A stretch of 64,000 nucleotides of DNA from Zobellia amurskyensis (GTDB lineage Bacteria; Bacteroidota; Bacteroidia; Flavobacteriales; Flavobacteriaceae): the NCBI RefSeq assembly GCF_009725985.1, contig NZ_RCNR01000005.1, forward strand, positions 122,177 through 186,176, written 5' to 3'. The notes under the pieces are model-generated. The model had not been told where the DNA came from. It ran no database searches and saw only the letters and a program-made list of their open reading frames with translations. This document shows, piece by piece, positions 1-8,953 of the stretch. Numbering within the stretch: the first letter of the stretch is position 1; the number at the start of each line of letters is the position of its first letter. The position numbers and the translations under genes were made by a program.

Positions 1-991
1 TTACGTTGATACCTAAGTCAGCACCGCTAACAAAGAAGTTTTCAACAGTAAAGTTACCACCACCTTCTTTAAAGAAAAGTGCACCTTCACTTACAGGACC
101 TACAACGGTAATATTTTTCAATGTAGTAGTTGTTACAGGAGTAGCATTACCATCATCACCATTGTTAGAACCTTCAATACCAGCTTTTGCACCTTCGGCA
201 ATGTACCAGTTTGTACCACTTCCTATCCAACCATCGGCAAAATCGATTGAATCGTCACCACTTCCTATAGAGACAAGGTTAACACCGTTAACAGCTCCAC
301 CGAAAAATTCAATACCATCATCACCGCCCATATAAGACTGAACGTTCTCGAATTTAGTACCAGAACCAACACCGAATAAAGAAACACCGTTAAACTCCTT
401 ATCGTTAGAGAAAGTAGCACCGGTATACTCAACTCTCAAGTATGTAATACTACCAGAGTTATCCGCAGCGTTTGCACCACCGTAAGTAAGGTCACCTACC
501 TCTGTAGTAACGTCTACACCTTTGTTGGTTGGAGCGTCACCGGCAATAACCAAACCACCCCAGTCTCCTTGGGCAGGACTAGCAGAACCTGAAGTAAGTA
601 CTACAGGAGCAGTAGCTGTACCGTTAATGTTTATTTTTGCACCTCTTTCAACACCTATGAAAGCGGCAGTACCACCTGCGGCTTTAATAGTAGTACCTGC
701 AGGGATAGTTAATGTAGCTCCAGACTTAACTATGTAAGCACCTGTAAGGTTATAGGCCGTAGCTGCATCTAATTCTGTATCTTCGGTAATATCGCCTTCT
801 AAGTCTTCAGAAGTTCCAGTTGTAGAACACGGCTCACAAGAACCACCACAATCAATATCAGTTTCGTCACCGTTCTTTATACCATCACTACAAGTGGGGT
901 CGTTTGTCGGCAAATTGTCATCATCGCTACAAGAAACCACAAAGGTCATTGCAGCTAGACTTAGCATTAAAGAGAAAATTGTTTTTTTCAT
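1..991 (-). CDS. Surface lipoprotein with beta-helix-like repeats (partial, C-terminus off left edge)
   Basis: The reading frame is open from an ATG at 991 to the window edge, at least 330 residues, so the C-terminus is missing. The N-terminus is a lipoprotein signal with a VVSC lipobox (Cys21), followed directly by S-D-D-D. That matches the acidic export signal known to send Bacteroidota lipoproteins to the cell surface. A Cys-rich motif follows (C34, then DCGG-x-C-x-x-C at 48-55), common near the N-terminus of secreted proteins in this phylum. The rest is Gly/Thr/Asn-rich with repeated short strands (for example TIPAGTTIKA), resembling a right-handed parallel beta-helix. It lies 50 bp downstream of the TonB-dependent receptor on the same strand, so the two are probably co-transcribed. 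A binding or degradation partner for the receptor's substrate is inference; the substrate is unknown. Confidence 0.8.
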   Translation of the reverse strand, partial: MKKTIFSLMLSLAAMTFVVSCSDDDNLPTNDPTCSDGIKNGDETDIDCGGSCEPCSTTGTSEDLEGDITEDTELDAATAYNLTGAYIVKSGATLTIPAGTTIKAAGGTAAFIGVERGAKININGTATAPVVLTSGSASPAQGDWGGLVIAGDAPTNKGVDVTTEVGDLTYGGANAADNSGSITYLRVEYTGATFSNDKEFNGVSLFGVGSGTKFENVQSYMGGDDGIEFFGGAVNGVNLVSIGSGDDSIDFADGWIGSGTNWYIAEGAKAGIEGSNNGDDGNATPVTTTTLKNITVVGPVSEGALFFKEGGGNFTVENFFVSGADLGINV

Positions 992-1041
992 TTTCTGAAA
1001 ATTTAAATAGTTAGGTAATTTATTATGGTTAAAACTCGTAT

Positions 1042-3885
1042 TTAGAAGCTGAATGTTAACGTAAGGGATAGATCAGACCCTCTCTTATAAGACAAATCGG
1101 TTACAGGACCATCTTCCAAGAATCCAGGAACTGCCGGGTTTACGGTATCCAATTCTCCTTCTGCATTCTCAGTAACTCTTTCAATAAGTGGGTTCAATAA
1201 GTTTTTAGCGCTAATTCCAATTTTAAAGTGTTCGTTCAATTGCATGGACGAAATGAAATCCAACGTTACAAACCCTTTATCCATCAAATGTCCACGTCCC
1301 GTACTACCAAGAGCATAAAGTCTTTCTGAAAAATAGTTTGCCGCTATGGTAGCATTAAGGTCTTTGTTGTTCTTAAGTTCTTTGTAGAAACTAATATCTC
1401 CGTTTACAATAATATCCGATGCACCTTGCAGTGGAGCCTCTGTATTGGTAAAAGCTGCTGCCAAACTGGTTTCGTTCGCCACTTTTTCCGATTGTAATTT
1501 TTGGTTGGTGTTCAAGTAAGAGATGTTACCACCAAGACTTAATCTTTCTTCAAGAAAATCATCGGCAATCTCAATCTCATTTTCAAATAGGTTTACTCTA
1601 GCTTCCAATTCCACACCAAAAGCGGTAGCGCTATCTCCTGTGTTGGCATAACTTAAATCGTTAGCCGCAGAAACCACAAGGAAAGTGTTGATAGGGTTTT
1701 CTATATACTTGGCAAATACTCCAAACGAAAGAATCTCGCTTGAAGTAGGAAAAAGCTCCCATCTTAAATCAAAATTGTAGTTGGTAGAGTTCTGCAAATC
1801 TGGGTTACCGTAAGAATCCTGGGTAATATCTTCTTGAAACAAGAAAGGTGCTCTTTCTTTAAACTGTGGTAAAGTATAGGTCTTACTTGTTGCAAACCTT
1901 AAGTTCTGCTTCTCGTTCAATTCGTATTTCAGGGCCAAAGAAGGCAGAAACTCAAACGTATCCAATTTACTTGAATCCTCACCAAATGTTGTATTCCAAT
2001 CAATCTCCTGAGTGATTTGCTCTCCTCTTAAGCCTGCGAACAAAGTAAGTTTAGGATTGAACTTGTATTCCAAAGTAACGAAAGCCGCATTAATCTGCTG
2101 TTCCCCACCAAAGGTCTGTGGATTTAAAGATCCAGGGATGGAAGCCCCACCTCTAAACGTTCCTATTTGATAAAGCCCTGCACTTAACGGGTTTTGATCA
2201 AAATATTGATCAATTTGTCTAATATCTACCTCTGGCTGATCATTTGGTCTTAAAAAACGATAGTTGAACTGTGTTGCATCAAAATCTACCGACTTAAATC
2301 TACCGTTATAACCAACAGTCAATTTCCCATCAAAACCTTCGTCTTCATTTTCTTTGAACTTGTAAGTAGCAGAAAGGTTAGCTGCAATTTCCTGCTCATC
2401 TAGCTCTTGGAAAAAGCGGTGGTTTTCAGAAGCGGCAGAAACCAATGCAAATGATTTAGGGCCATCAGGATTGTTGTTCCGTACCGGTAAAACCGTGTTT
2501 TGGCGTCTGTCCGGAACCAAGTTTTTTACGTAGTTATAGGCTCCTCCCCAATTCACATCAATATTCTCGGAAAGATTGTGCTCTCCCAATAACTGATGTA
2601 CATATAAAGTTGTTCTTTCAAAAGTGGCACGTTGAATAAATCCACCACCTTCCGGTGCATCATCCTCTCTATCCAAGATTCCAAAAAACTCTTGTTGCTT
2701 TTGGCTAGAGTTGTTCAACACCAATAGATTGTACTTAATGTTATTGGCATTATTAATTCTATACCCTACGTTACCCATTAATGTAGTGGCCGTAGAATAA
2801 TCAAAAGTAGTAAAGTCAAAAGCAGAGTTAGGAAGACCGTTACCTACGTTTGGTTGACCATTGTTAATACCTTCGTTATAGCTGTGCTTGTTACTAAAAG
2901 ACGCTACACCAAAAATGCTTAATCTAGATTCATCACCTATAGTATAAGAGTCTCCACCTTTAAGTGAAAAGCTTGAATTAACAGGGGTACCCACAGCTTC
3001 CCTATTCCAACTGGTATCAAAAGTATCGGAAAATGGATTATTAGGGATATCGGAATTATAGAATCCCGAAAAGTCAGGACCATCGTTCAAATAGAATTGA
3101 TCAACACCCAAGGCTTCGGTGTTACCTCCAACAGAGGCACTCACATCAAAAAAACCATCACCGTTGTAATTTCTTGAAACGATATTAACGTTTGCTCCAC
3201 CAAAATCTCCATAATTGGCCGCATTGTAGGTTTTATCTATTCCAATAGATTCTATAATGCTTGAAGTAAACACACCTAGATCGATGTTCTTTTTTGAAGT
3301 ATTGTTAGAAGGTAATGGAAGGCCGTTCAATGTTGTAATATTGAATCTATCTCCTAAACCTCTTACATATACGTTTCCAGAACCTTCTTCTTTAGAAATC
3401 CCGGTTACTTTGGTAACGGCAGTAGCCGCATCACTAACACCTTTACGTGCCAATTCTTGAGCACCAATAGAAGTTTCAAGGGTAATTGCTTTCTTCTGAT
3501 CAAGTAAAAGAGCCATTTCAGAGTCTTTTCTTGAAACGGTAGTCACAACTACTTCGCTTAGTTCAAATCCGCCGCCCGCACTCATCGGCACATTTATTGT
3601 TGTTACTTTTCCAGCTTCAACAATTACATCTGGAATATCTACGGTCTCGTAACCTAAATAACTATAGGATACAACATAAGTTCCTGGCTCAACGCCAGCT
3701 ATTTCATAAAGTCCATCAAAATCTGAAGTTGTTCCTGTAGTAGTTCCTTTTATGACTACATTAGCAAATGGAAGGGGATCATCATTCATCTCTTTATCAG
3801 TAAGTTTACCGATAATACTCCCGGTATCTTGGGCGCTGAGTTGAAAAGAAAAAAGGCAAAGGGCAATAAAGTATATTAGTCTCAT
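1042..3885 (-). CDS. TonB-dependent outer-membrane receptor with CarboxypepD_reg-like N-terminal domain
   Basis: This 947-residue outer-membrane transporter would import a substrate using TonB energy. A signal peptide ends near LSAQ (residue 19). An Ig-like carboxypeptidase-regulatory domain follows (about 22-110, with GTTTGTTSDFDG and YLGYE segments). The plug domain (about 120-260) contains YVRGLGDRFN and GGANVNI. A long beta-barrel ends in LTLTFSF, a typical terminal strand with an aromatic last residue. It is not a clear SusC: no SusD-like gene lies beside it. The downstream same-strand neighbour is a surface lipoprotein. Upstream it is divergent from a PhoB-like regulator, with a 178-bp shared control region. 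Regulation by that two-component system is plausible but unproven. Confidence 0.9.
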   Translation of the reverse strand: MRLIYFIALCLFSFQLSAQDTGSIIGKLTDKEMNDDPLPFANVVIKGTTTGTTSDFDGLYEIAGVEPGTYVVSYSYLGYETVDIPDVIVEAGKVTTINVPMSAGGGFELSEVVVTTVSRKDSEMALLLDQKKAITLETSIGAQELARKGVSDAATAVTKVTGISKEEGSGNVYVRGLGDRFNITTLNGLPLPSNNTSKKNIDLGVFTSSIIESIGIDKTYNAANYGDFGGANVNIVSRNYNGDGFFDVSASVGGNTEALGVDQFYLNDGPDFSGFYNSDIPNNPFSDTFDTSWNREAVGTPVNSSFSLKGGDSYTIGDESRLSIFGVASFSNKHSYNEGINNGQPNVGNGLPNSAFDFTTFDYSTATTLMGNVGYRINNANNIKYNLLVLNNSSQKQQEFFGILDREDDAPEGGGFIQRATFERTTLYVHQLLGEHNLSENIDVNWGGAYNYVKNLVPDRRQNTVLPVRNNNPDGPKSFALVSAASENHRFFQELDEQEIAANLSATYKFKENEDEGFDGKLTVGYNGRFKSVDFDATQFNYRFLRPNDQPEVDIRQIDQYFDQNPLSAGLYQIGTFRGGASIPGSLNPQTFGGEQQINAAFVTLEYKFNPKLTLFAGLRGEQITQEIDWNTTFGEDSSKLDTFEFLPSLALKYELNEKQNLRFATSKTYTLPQFKERAPFLFQEDITQDSYGNPDLQNSTNYNFDLRWELFPTSSEILSFGVFAKYIENPINTFLVVSAANDLSYANTGDSATAFGVELEARVNLFENEIEIADDFLEERLSLGGNISYLNTNQKLQSEKVANETSLAAAFTNTEAPLQGASDIIVNGDISFYKELKNNKDLNATIAANYFSERLYALGSTGRGHLMDKGFVTLDFISSMQLNEHFKIGISAKNLLNPLIERVTENAEGELDTVNPAVPGFLEDGPVTDLSYKRGSDLSLTLTFSF

Positions 3886-3942
3886 TATCTAGTTTTATAA
3901 CGCCGCAAATAACGCCACGTGAAGTAAAAGTCGAGTTACGTG

Positions 3943-3982
3943 TATGTTAAACCTTTATTGCAATAAGGTTAGGTTTATGTTA
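3943..3982. promoter_or_regulatory. Dyad and direct repeats between divergent receptor and regulator genes
   Basis: An inverted repeat at 3949-3970 (AACCTTTATTG facing CAATAAGGTT, one unpaired T) is flanked by two copies of TATGTTA at 3943-3949 and 3976-3982, 33 bp apart. It lies between the TonB-receptor start and the regulator promoter. A transcription-factor site is inferred from position and symmetry only. Confidence 0.35.
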
Positions 3983-4007
3983 CTATATTAAATCAACGTT
4001 AAGAGAC

Positions 4008-4037
4008 TTTGGTATGTCGGTATTATATTTACTTTTG
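4008..4037 (+). promoter_or_regulatory. Bacteroidota-type promoter of the PhoB-like regulator
   Basis: TTTG at 4008-4011 and TACTTTTG at 4030-4037 are separated by 18 bp. This fits the TTTG / TAnnTTTG consensus of the Bacteroidota primary sigma factor. The start codon is 26 bp downstream. Confidence 0.6.
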
Positions 4038-4063
4038 ACGAATTAACCATCTTTACAGACCTT

Positions 4064-4750
4064 ATGAAAAAGAAAGACATTAAGATTTTACTTGTTGACG
4101 ATGAGCCAGATATACTAGAAATAGTAGGCTACAATCTTACTGCCGAAGGCTATCAGGTCTTTACCGCCAAGAACGGAGTGGAAGGCGTTGCAATGGCCAA
4201 AAAGAAGCAACCACATTTAATTATCTTAGATGTAATGATGCCCGAAATGGATGGTATTGAGGCTTGTGAAACCATTCGTAGTACTGCCGGACTTGAAAAC
4301 TCTATCATTACCTTTCTTACCGCGCGTGGTGAAGACTATTCACAGGTAGCCGGTTTTGATGCAGGCGCAGATGATTATATTACAAAACCTATTAGACCAA
4401 AAGTTTTGGTCAGCAAGGTAAAGGCCTTATTGAGAAGGTTAAAAGAAGATAACGCTCCACAAGATGATATTGTTCAAGTTGGTAATATCGTTATCAACAG
4501 AGAAGAGTACAAGATTATTAATGATGGCGTAGAGATTGTTCTTCCAAGAAAAGAATTTGAACTATTGGCCCTGCTTACTTCAAAACCTAGCAAAGTGTTT
4601 AAGAGAGAAGTTATTCTTGACAGGGTTTGGGGCAATGAAGTGGTTGTTGGCGGTAGAACTATTGACGTTCATATTAGAAAGCTGCGCGAAAAAATTGGAG
4701 AAGAACATTTTAAGACCGTAAAAGGAGTAGGTTATAAGTTTGTCCTTTAA
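4064..4750 (+). CDS. OmpR/PhoB-family response regulator
   Basis: This cytoplasmic DNA-binding regulator has 228 residues. The receiver domain (about 5-120) has the acidic pair D12/D13, phosphoacceptor D56 in LDVMMPEMDG, T86 and K108 (ITKP). A C-terminal winged helix (about 135-228) carries the VWG and RTIDVHIRKLREKIG signature and ends in VKGVGYKF. The domain order and length are standard for the family. The gene is followed after 113 bp by a sensor kinase in the same direction, which is almost certainly its partner. It resembles the PhoB/RprY-type regulators of Flavobacteria; phosphate as the signal is not shown by the sequence. Confidence 0.93.
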   Translation: MKKKDIKILLVDDEPDILEIVGYNLTAEGYQVFTAKNGVEGVAMAKKKQPHLIILDVMMPEMDGIEACETIRSTAGLENSIITFLTARGEDYSQVAGFDAGADDYITKPIRPKVLVSKVKALLRRLKEDNAPQDDIVQVGNIVINREEYKIINDGVEIVLPRKEFELLALLTSKPSKVFKREVILDRVWGNEVVVGGRTIDVHIRKLREKIGEEHFKTVKGVGYKFVL

Positions 4751-4863
4751 GTAAGAAGTCTCTATATAAATTAAGTTATACGTCTTTTTTGTAGTAATTT
4801 TGGGCCGTGAATGCCCAACGATGACGTATAACTCTTCTGTGCTAAATATAAATCCAGTTTCTT

Positions 4864-5940
4864 ATGCCTGCTAAGCTAAGAAGGTCATATCGCTTTGCGC
4901 TAAGGTCTTCCTTTATGATAGTCGCGGCATTTGTTTCGCTTTTAGCACTATTCTTACATCTTTTAAATGCATTTGACTGGACGGTACTTATCGTTTCCGC
5001 CTTATTGCTGTTCCCTATTGCTTTTATAGTATTGCAAATACGTATAGAACGATTTATTTACCGTCGTATTAAGAAAATATATGATGATGTGGCTATGCTA
5101 GAAACATCATCCATCATCTCCGGACCTATTACTACGGATATGAAGACCTTAACCGAAGAAATAGGAAAATTTGCCAAAGACAAGCGTATAGAAATAGATA
5201 CCCTTAAAATTAGGGAAGAATACCGTAAAGATTTTCTTGGGAACGTATCGCACGAACTTAAAACACCTCTTTTTACCGTGCAAGGTTATATAGAAACCCT
5301 TTTAGACGGGGCAATAGACGACAAAAATGTACGCCGTAAGTATCTTCAACGTGCCAACAAAGGGGTAGACCGACTCATTTATATTGTTAAGGACCTTGAC
5401 CTCATTACCAAATTAGAAGTAGGAGATTTAAATCTAACACAAGAACGTTTTGATATAATAGAGCTTATTCAAAATGTCTTTGATCTTCTGGAGATGAAAT
5501 CTGCCAAAAAGAAAATCGTTCTCACTTTTGACATGGAGTACGATGAGCCCATTATGGTATTTGCCGATAAGGAAAAAATACAGCAAGTGGTAACCAACTT
5601 TTTAGTTAACTCCATAAAATACGGCCACACCAACGGCACCACAGAGGTAAGTGTGGAAAACCTTATTAAAAACAAGGTGATCGTAAGGGTAACGGATAAC
5701 GGCGAAGGAATTCCCAAACAACATATACCCCGCTTGTTTGAACGTTTTTATAGAGTAGATAAAAGCGGTAGCCGTAGTGAAGGTGGCTCTGGCCTAGGCC
5801 TTGCCATTGTAAAGCATATTGTTGAGGCACACGGAGAAAAAATATATGTAGAAAGTGAAATAGGTGTAGGTTCTGAATTTTCGTTTACTTTGGAAAAAAC
5901 AGAAGGCAAACCCCTCACCAAAGCCACAACTAAAACTTAA
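4864..5940 (+). CDS. Membrane sensor histidine kinase, PhoR-like
   Basis: The protein has 358 residues. Two membrane segments (about 12-34 and 39-60) have almost no periplasmic loop between them, so any signal is probably sensed in the membrane or cytoplasm. The dimerisation box is GNVSHELKTPLF with phospho-acceptor H130. The ATPase domain shows an N box (NFLVNSIKYG), a G1 box (DNGEGIPKQH), an F box (LFERFYRVD) and a G2 box (GSGLGLAIVKHI). It follows the PhoB-like regulator and precedes trmB by only 10 bp, so trmB may share its transcript. Confidence 0.92.
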   Translation: MPAKLRRSYRFALRSSFMIVAAFVSLLALFLHLLNAFDWTVLIVSALLLFPIAFIVLQIRIERFIYRRIKKIYDDVAMLETSSIISGPITTDMKTLTEEIGKFAKDKRIEIDTLKIREEYRKDFLGNVSHELKTPLFTVQGYIETLLDGAIDDKNVRRKYLQRANKGVDRLIYIVKDLDLITKLEVGDLNLTQERFDIIELIQNVFDLLEMKSAKKKIVLTFDMEYDEPIMVFADKEKIQQVVTNFLVNSIKYGHTNGTTEVSVENLIKNKVIVRVTDNGEGIPKQHIPRLFERFYRVDKSGSRSEGGSGLGLAIVKHIVEAHGEKIYVESEIGVGSEFSFTLEKTEGKPLTKATTKT

Positions 5941-5950
5941 TTTTATACCA

Positions 5951-6619
5951 TTGGGAAGCAAAAACAAACTTAAACGGTTTAAAGAAAACGAGACTTTTTC
6001 AAATGTTATTCAACCTAATCGTGAAGACGTAAAACAAGGGTTTGAACAGAAAGGCAAATGGAAAGAGGTTTTTGGCAACGACAACCCTATTGTTCTGGAG
6101 TTGGGATGTGGAAAAGGAGAATACACCGTTGGCTTGGCCAAGCAAGACCCGAACAAAAATTTTATAGGTATAGACATTAAGGGCGCTCGTCTATGGAGAG
6201 GTGCTAAAACCGCTTTAGAGGACAACCTTAAAAATGTGGCGTTTCTAAGAACACAGATTGAACTGGTAGATGAACTTTTTGATAAAGACGAGGTTTCCGA
6301 AATCTGGATTACTTTTCCCGATCCACAAATAAAATACAAGCGCACCAAACACCGTATGACCAATGAGAGTTTCTTGTCCAAATACAAGAAAATATTGCGT
6401 CCGGACGGTCTTATGCACCTAAAAACCGATAGTGAGTTTATGCACGGTTACACTTTAGGACTTTTACATGGCTTGGGGTTGGAAGTAAATTATGCCAACC
6501 ATGATGTGTACAAAAACGAAGGTAGCCCAAAAGAGGTATTGGAACTCCAGACTTTCTACGAAAAACAGTATCTTGAAAAAGGTAAGCCCATCACCTATAT
6601 CCAATTCAAGGTACACTAG
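5951..6619 (+). CDS. trmB: tRNA (guanine-N7-)-methyltransferase
   Basis: TrmB uses S-adenosylmethionine to methylate G46 in the variable loop of tRNAs. The 222-residue protein has the SAM-binding motif LELGCGKGEYT, the family motif ITFPDPQIK and HLKTDSEF near the C-terminus. The start is TTG at 5951: the N-terminus GSKNKLKRF matches my memory of related flavobacterial TrmB proteins, and no ATG lies nearby. The gene is 10 bp downstream of the sensor kinase and 2 bp upstream of the LysE-family gene, which suggests one transcript. Confidence 0.93.
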   Translation: MGSKNKLKRFKENETFSNVIQPNREDVKQGFEQKGKWKEVFGNDNPIVLELGCGKGEYTVGLAKQDPNKNFIGIDIKGARLWRGAKTALEDNLKNVAFLRTQIELVDELFDKDEVSEIWITFPDPQIKYKRTKHRMTNESFLSKYKKILRPDGLMHLKTDSEFMHGYTLGLLHGLGLEVNYANHDVYKNEGSPKEVLELQTFYEKQYLEKGKPITYIQFKVH

Positions 6620-6621
6620 GC

Positions 6622-7250
6622 ATGCAACATCTTTTGATTCTCTTTTTTGCTACTTTTTCGGCAGCTTTCATGGCAACCGTACCACCGGGGCTTTTAAATA
6701 TGAACGCAGCAAAGGTTAGTGTAGAGAAAGGCAAACTAAATGGAATTATTTTTAGTTTGGGCGTAGCCGTCATGGTCATTCTTCAGGCTACAATTGCAGT
6801 TTACATTTCAAAATTTCTCCATAAAAACCCTGAGGTCATAGATATACTGCTGAAAATTGCAGTGGTTGTCTTCGCATTTTTTATGGTATACTTTTTTGTT
6901 GCCGCAGGGCGAAATAAAAAAAGAAAGTAAAGACGGTCAAGGTCAGCAAAAAAAATAGCTTTTTTAAAGGTGTACTTCTAGCTGCTTTAAATTTATTAAC
7001 GATACCTTATTACAGCGGACTAAACATTATGTGGAATGCCTCTGGATGGATCAAGTTTCAGGTATGGGATATTCTTGTATTCATCCTAGCTGCCGGTTCA
7101 GGGACTTTTACAGTGCTTTATATGTACACGGTGTATTTTAACAAGCTTGAACATAAATCGAATCGATTTTCCAAGAATAGCAACTATATTCTTAGCGCAT
7201 TAATGTTTATTTTACTGACCATTACTATTCTAAGAATCATATTTAGGTGA
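6622..7250 (+). pseudogene. LysE-family exporter, frameshifted at an A7 tract
   Basis: LysE/RhtB-type proteins are small inner-membrane exporters of amino acids or similar metabolites. Frame one gives 102 residues (6622-6930) with the family start FMATVPPGLLNMNAAK and two or three membrane segments, then stops at TAA 6928-6930. The remainder continues in another frame from about 6918: KVKTVKVSKKNSFFKGVLLA, then TIPYYSG, and runs without a break to TGA at 7250. Adding one A to the A7 run at 6916-6922 fuses the two into a normal-length protein of about 210 residues. The protein-like second half shows the break is recent, programmed, phase-variable, or a homopolymer sequencing error. It sits between trmB and the alkyltransferase-like gene. 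Confidence 0.85.
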
Positions 7251-7585
7251 TGAATCCCGATAACAAAAATTTCTTTCAGAAAGTATACGAAGTAGCACGG
7301 CTCATACCAGAGGGACGCGTAACTTCTTATGGCGCCATAGCCAGATATCTAGGTGCCGCCCGAAGTGCAAGGATGGTAGGCTGGGCTATGAACGGTGCGG
7401 GAAGCATGCCAGATGTACCCGCCCATAGAGTAGTCAATAAAATTGGATTACTTACCGGAAAACATCATTTTGACGGAACCAATCTGATGCAACAACTGTT
7501 AGAAAACGAGGGTATTACCATAAAAGAAAATCAAATCATTGATTTTGAAAAGCACTTCTGGGATCCTTTTAAAGAATTGGGGTAA
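7250..7585 (+). CDS. Alkyltransferase-like (ATL) DNA-repair protein, MGMT fold without the reactive cysteine
   Basis: The small protein (111 residues) matches the C-terminal DNA-binding domain of O6-alkylguanine-DNA alkyltransferase: VTSYGAIARYLG, then the helix-turn-helix SARMVGWAM, then the active-site loop. The loop reads PAHRVV instead of PCHRV, so the alkyl-accepting Cys is Ala (position 58). In the known ATL family such proteins bind O6-alkylguanine without repairing it and hand the lesion to nucleotide excision repair. The ATG at 7250 overlaps the TGA of the LysE-family gene by one base, indicating translational coupling; a GTG one codon earlier (7247) is the alternative start. Confidence 0.88.
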   Translation: MNPDNKNFFQKVYEVARLIPEGRVTSYGAIARYLGAARSARMVGWAMNGAGSMPDVPAHRVVNKIGLLTGKHHFDGTNLMQQLLENEGITIKENQIIDFEKHFWDPFKELG

Positions 7586-7594
7586 TCTCTAAAA

Positions 7595-8941
7595 CTAATC
7601 AAAGGTTAAAGTGAAAACGGTTTTTTCCTTTGAATTTACCTGAATTGTTCCCTTGTGCAGTCGCATAATTTGTTTGGATAAACTAAGACCTATTCCGGTA
7701 CCCGTGTTTTTGGTAGTAAAGAAGGGCACGAAAATCTCATCTATTAAATCTTGGGGAATTCCCGCACCATTGTCAATTACCTGAATGAACTTCTTGTCTT
7801 TTGTGTTTATACCCCCTTTAAATATAATTTTACCGTTAGGCAGATTTGCAATGGACTGTTGCGCATTTTTCCCCAAATTAAGCAATACTTGGGTAATCTG
7901 TTTTATGTCTACATAAAGTGCTAAGGCATCAGATTGCACCTGAATCTCTATTTCAACATTTCCATGGGCAGATTTATCGTCCAATAAAAGAACCACTCTT
8001 TCAAATAGGGTATGAGCTGCTATGAGTTCCCTATCCGGTTCCGGAACGCTTAAGAATTTACGGTATGATTCAACAAATTTCATCAGGTCTCCACCTTGAT
8101 CTTTTATTACCTCAAGCCCTTTTACCGTACTTCGTAAATGCTGCTCGGGCAATTCCCCTATTTCCAACAAGGTATCTCCTGTTTTATAATATTTCAGGAT
8201 AGATTCTGATATTGAGGTAATTGGAGTTATGGCATTCATAATTTCGTGAGTAAGGACACGTATTAATTTCACCCATGAATCAGTCTCCTTCTCCTCTAGC
8301 TCCTTCTGTATATCCTGTATAATAACAAGCAATAATGGCTGACCGTCCACACTTACCGATGTAGCTTTTAAAGCTAGCTCCCTCTTCTCCCGTTCATTTA
8401 CAAGTTGGTATACATTACTTTCAAAGGGCTTTAAATCTGCAAATAGATGGTATAATTTTTCATCTATTTGATTTAATTGCTTCACATGGTTTAAGGGATG
8501 ATAGTTAAGCAATGATTCTATGGTAGGGTTCGCATAAAGAATATGGCCTTTAGGGTTAATGGTCATAATGCCAATATCTGCTTGCTTTAATATCTCTTGA
8601 TAAAACTGCTCCTGAGCCTGCTTTTTCATGTGGATATTTTGAATCATGGAGTTGAGCATATTCAAACTTTGATTCAATTCCTTTAACGAATCAACACTTA
8701 GCTTTTCCGGAAAACGGAGCGTGAAATCCTCATTTTTAATCGCATCGAAGAAATAAGCGATTTTACGATTGGTCTGATTTACAAAATGAATCAAATAGTA
8801 AGTCTGTAATGCTAGCAGAAACAATAAAAAGCATGACAAAATATACCGTTCCGAGAAAAATAGAAAACCTATGCCCATAGCGGTAATTGTGAGCACCACG
8901 ATACGTAAGACCAATTGAAGATAAATGTGTTTGCTTACCAT
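7595..8941 (-). CDS. NtrY-like membrane sensor histidine kinase
   Basis: The protein has 448 residues and two adjacent N-terminal membrane segments (about 8-28 and 33-53). A HAMP-like linker follows, then a PAS domain (about 112-215) and a kinase core with LTHEIMNAITPITS (H232). The ATPase domain has DNGAGIPQDL, FVPFFTTKNTGTGIGLSL and the closing LHKG segment. The class resembles NtrY/AtoS kinases that pair with sigma-54 activators. The gene lies 12 bp downstream of such an activator, on the same strand, and the pair faces the efflux operon that starts at 10574. It probably senses membrane or envelope stress; the signal is not visible in the sequence. Confidence 0.92.
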   Translation of the reverse strand: MVSKHIYLQLVLRIVVLTITAMGIGFLFFSERYILSCFLLFLLALQTYYLIHFVNQTNRKIAYFFDAIKNEDFTLRFPEKLSVDSLKELNQSLNMLNSMIQNIHMKKQAQEQFYQEILKQADIGIMTINPKGHILYANPTIESLLNYHPLNHVKQLNQIDEKLYHLFADLKPFESNVYQLVNEREKRELALKATSVSVDGQPLLLVIIQDIQKELEEKETDSWVKLIRVLTHEIMNAITPITSISESILKYYKTGDTLLEIGELPEQHLRSTVKGLEVIKDQGGDLMKFVESYRKFLSVPEPDRELIAAHTLFERVVLLLDDKSAHGNVEIEIQVQSDALALYVDIKQITQVLLNLGKNAQQSIANLPNGKIIFKGGINTKDKKFIQVIDNGAGIPQDLIDEIFVPFFTTKNTGTGIGLSLSKQIMRLHKGTIQVNSKEKTVFTLTFD

Positions 8942-8953
8942 TTTAAATATTGC

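Noticed and set aside
6..737. Plus-strand open frames at 6-335 and 522-737
   Set aside because: They are antisense shadows of the lipoprotein gene on the minus strand, which has a signal peptide, lipobox and a repeat pattern. The plus frames are Pro/Ser-rich without structure.
6915..6923. Programmed -1 frameshift site in the LysE-family gene
   Set aside because: The classic A-AAA-AAG heptamer is present but in the wrong phase, and the in-phase heptamer begins with T. Slippage remains possible but a canonical site is not supported.
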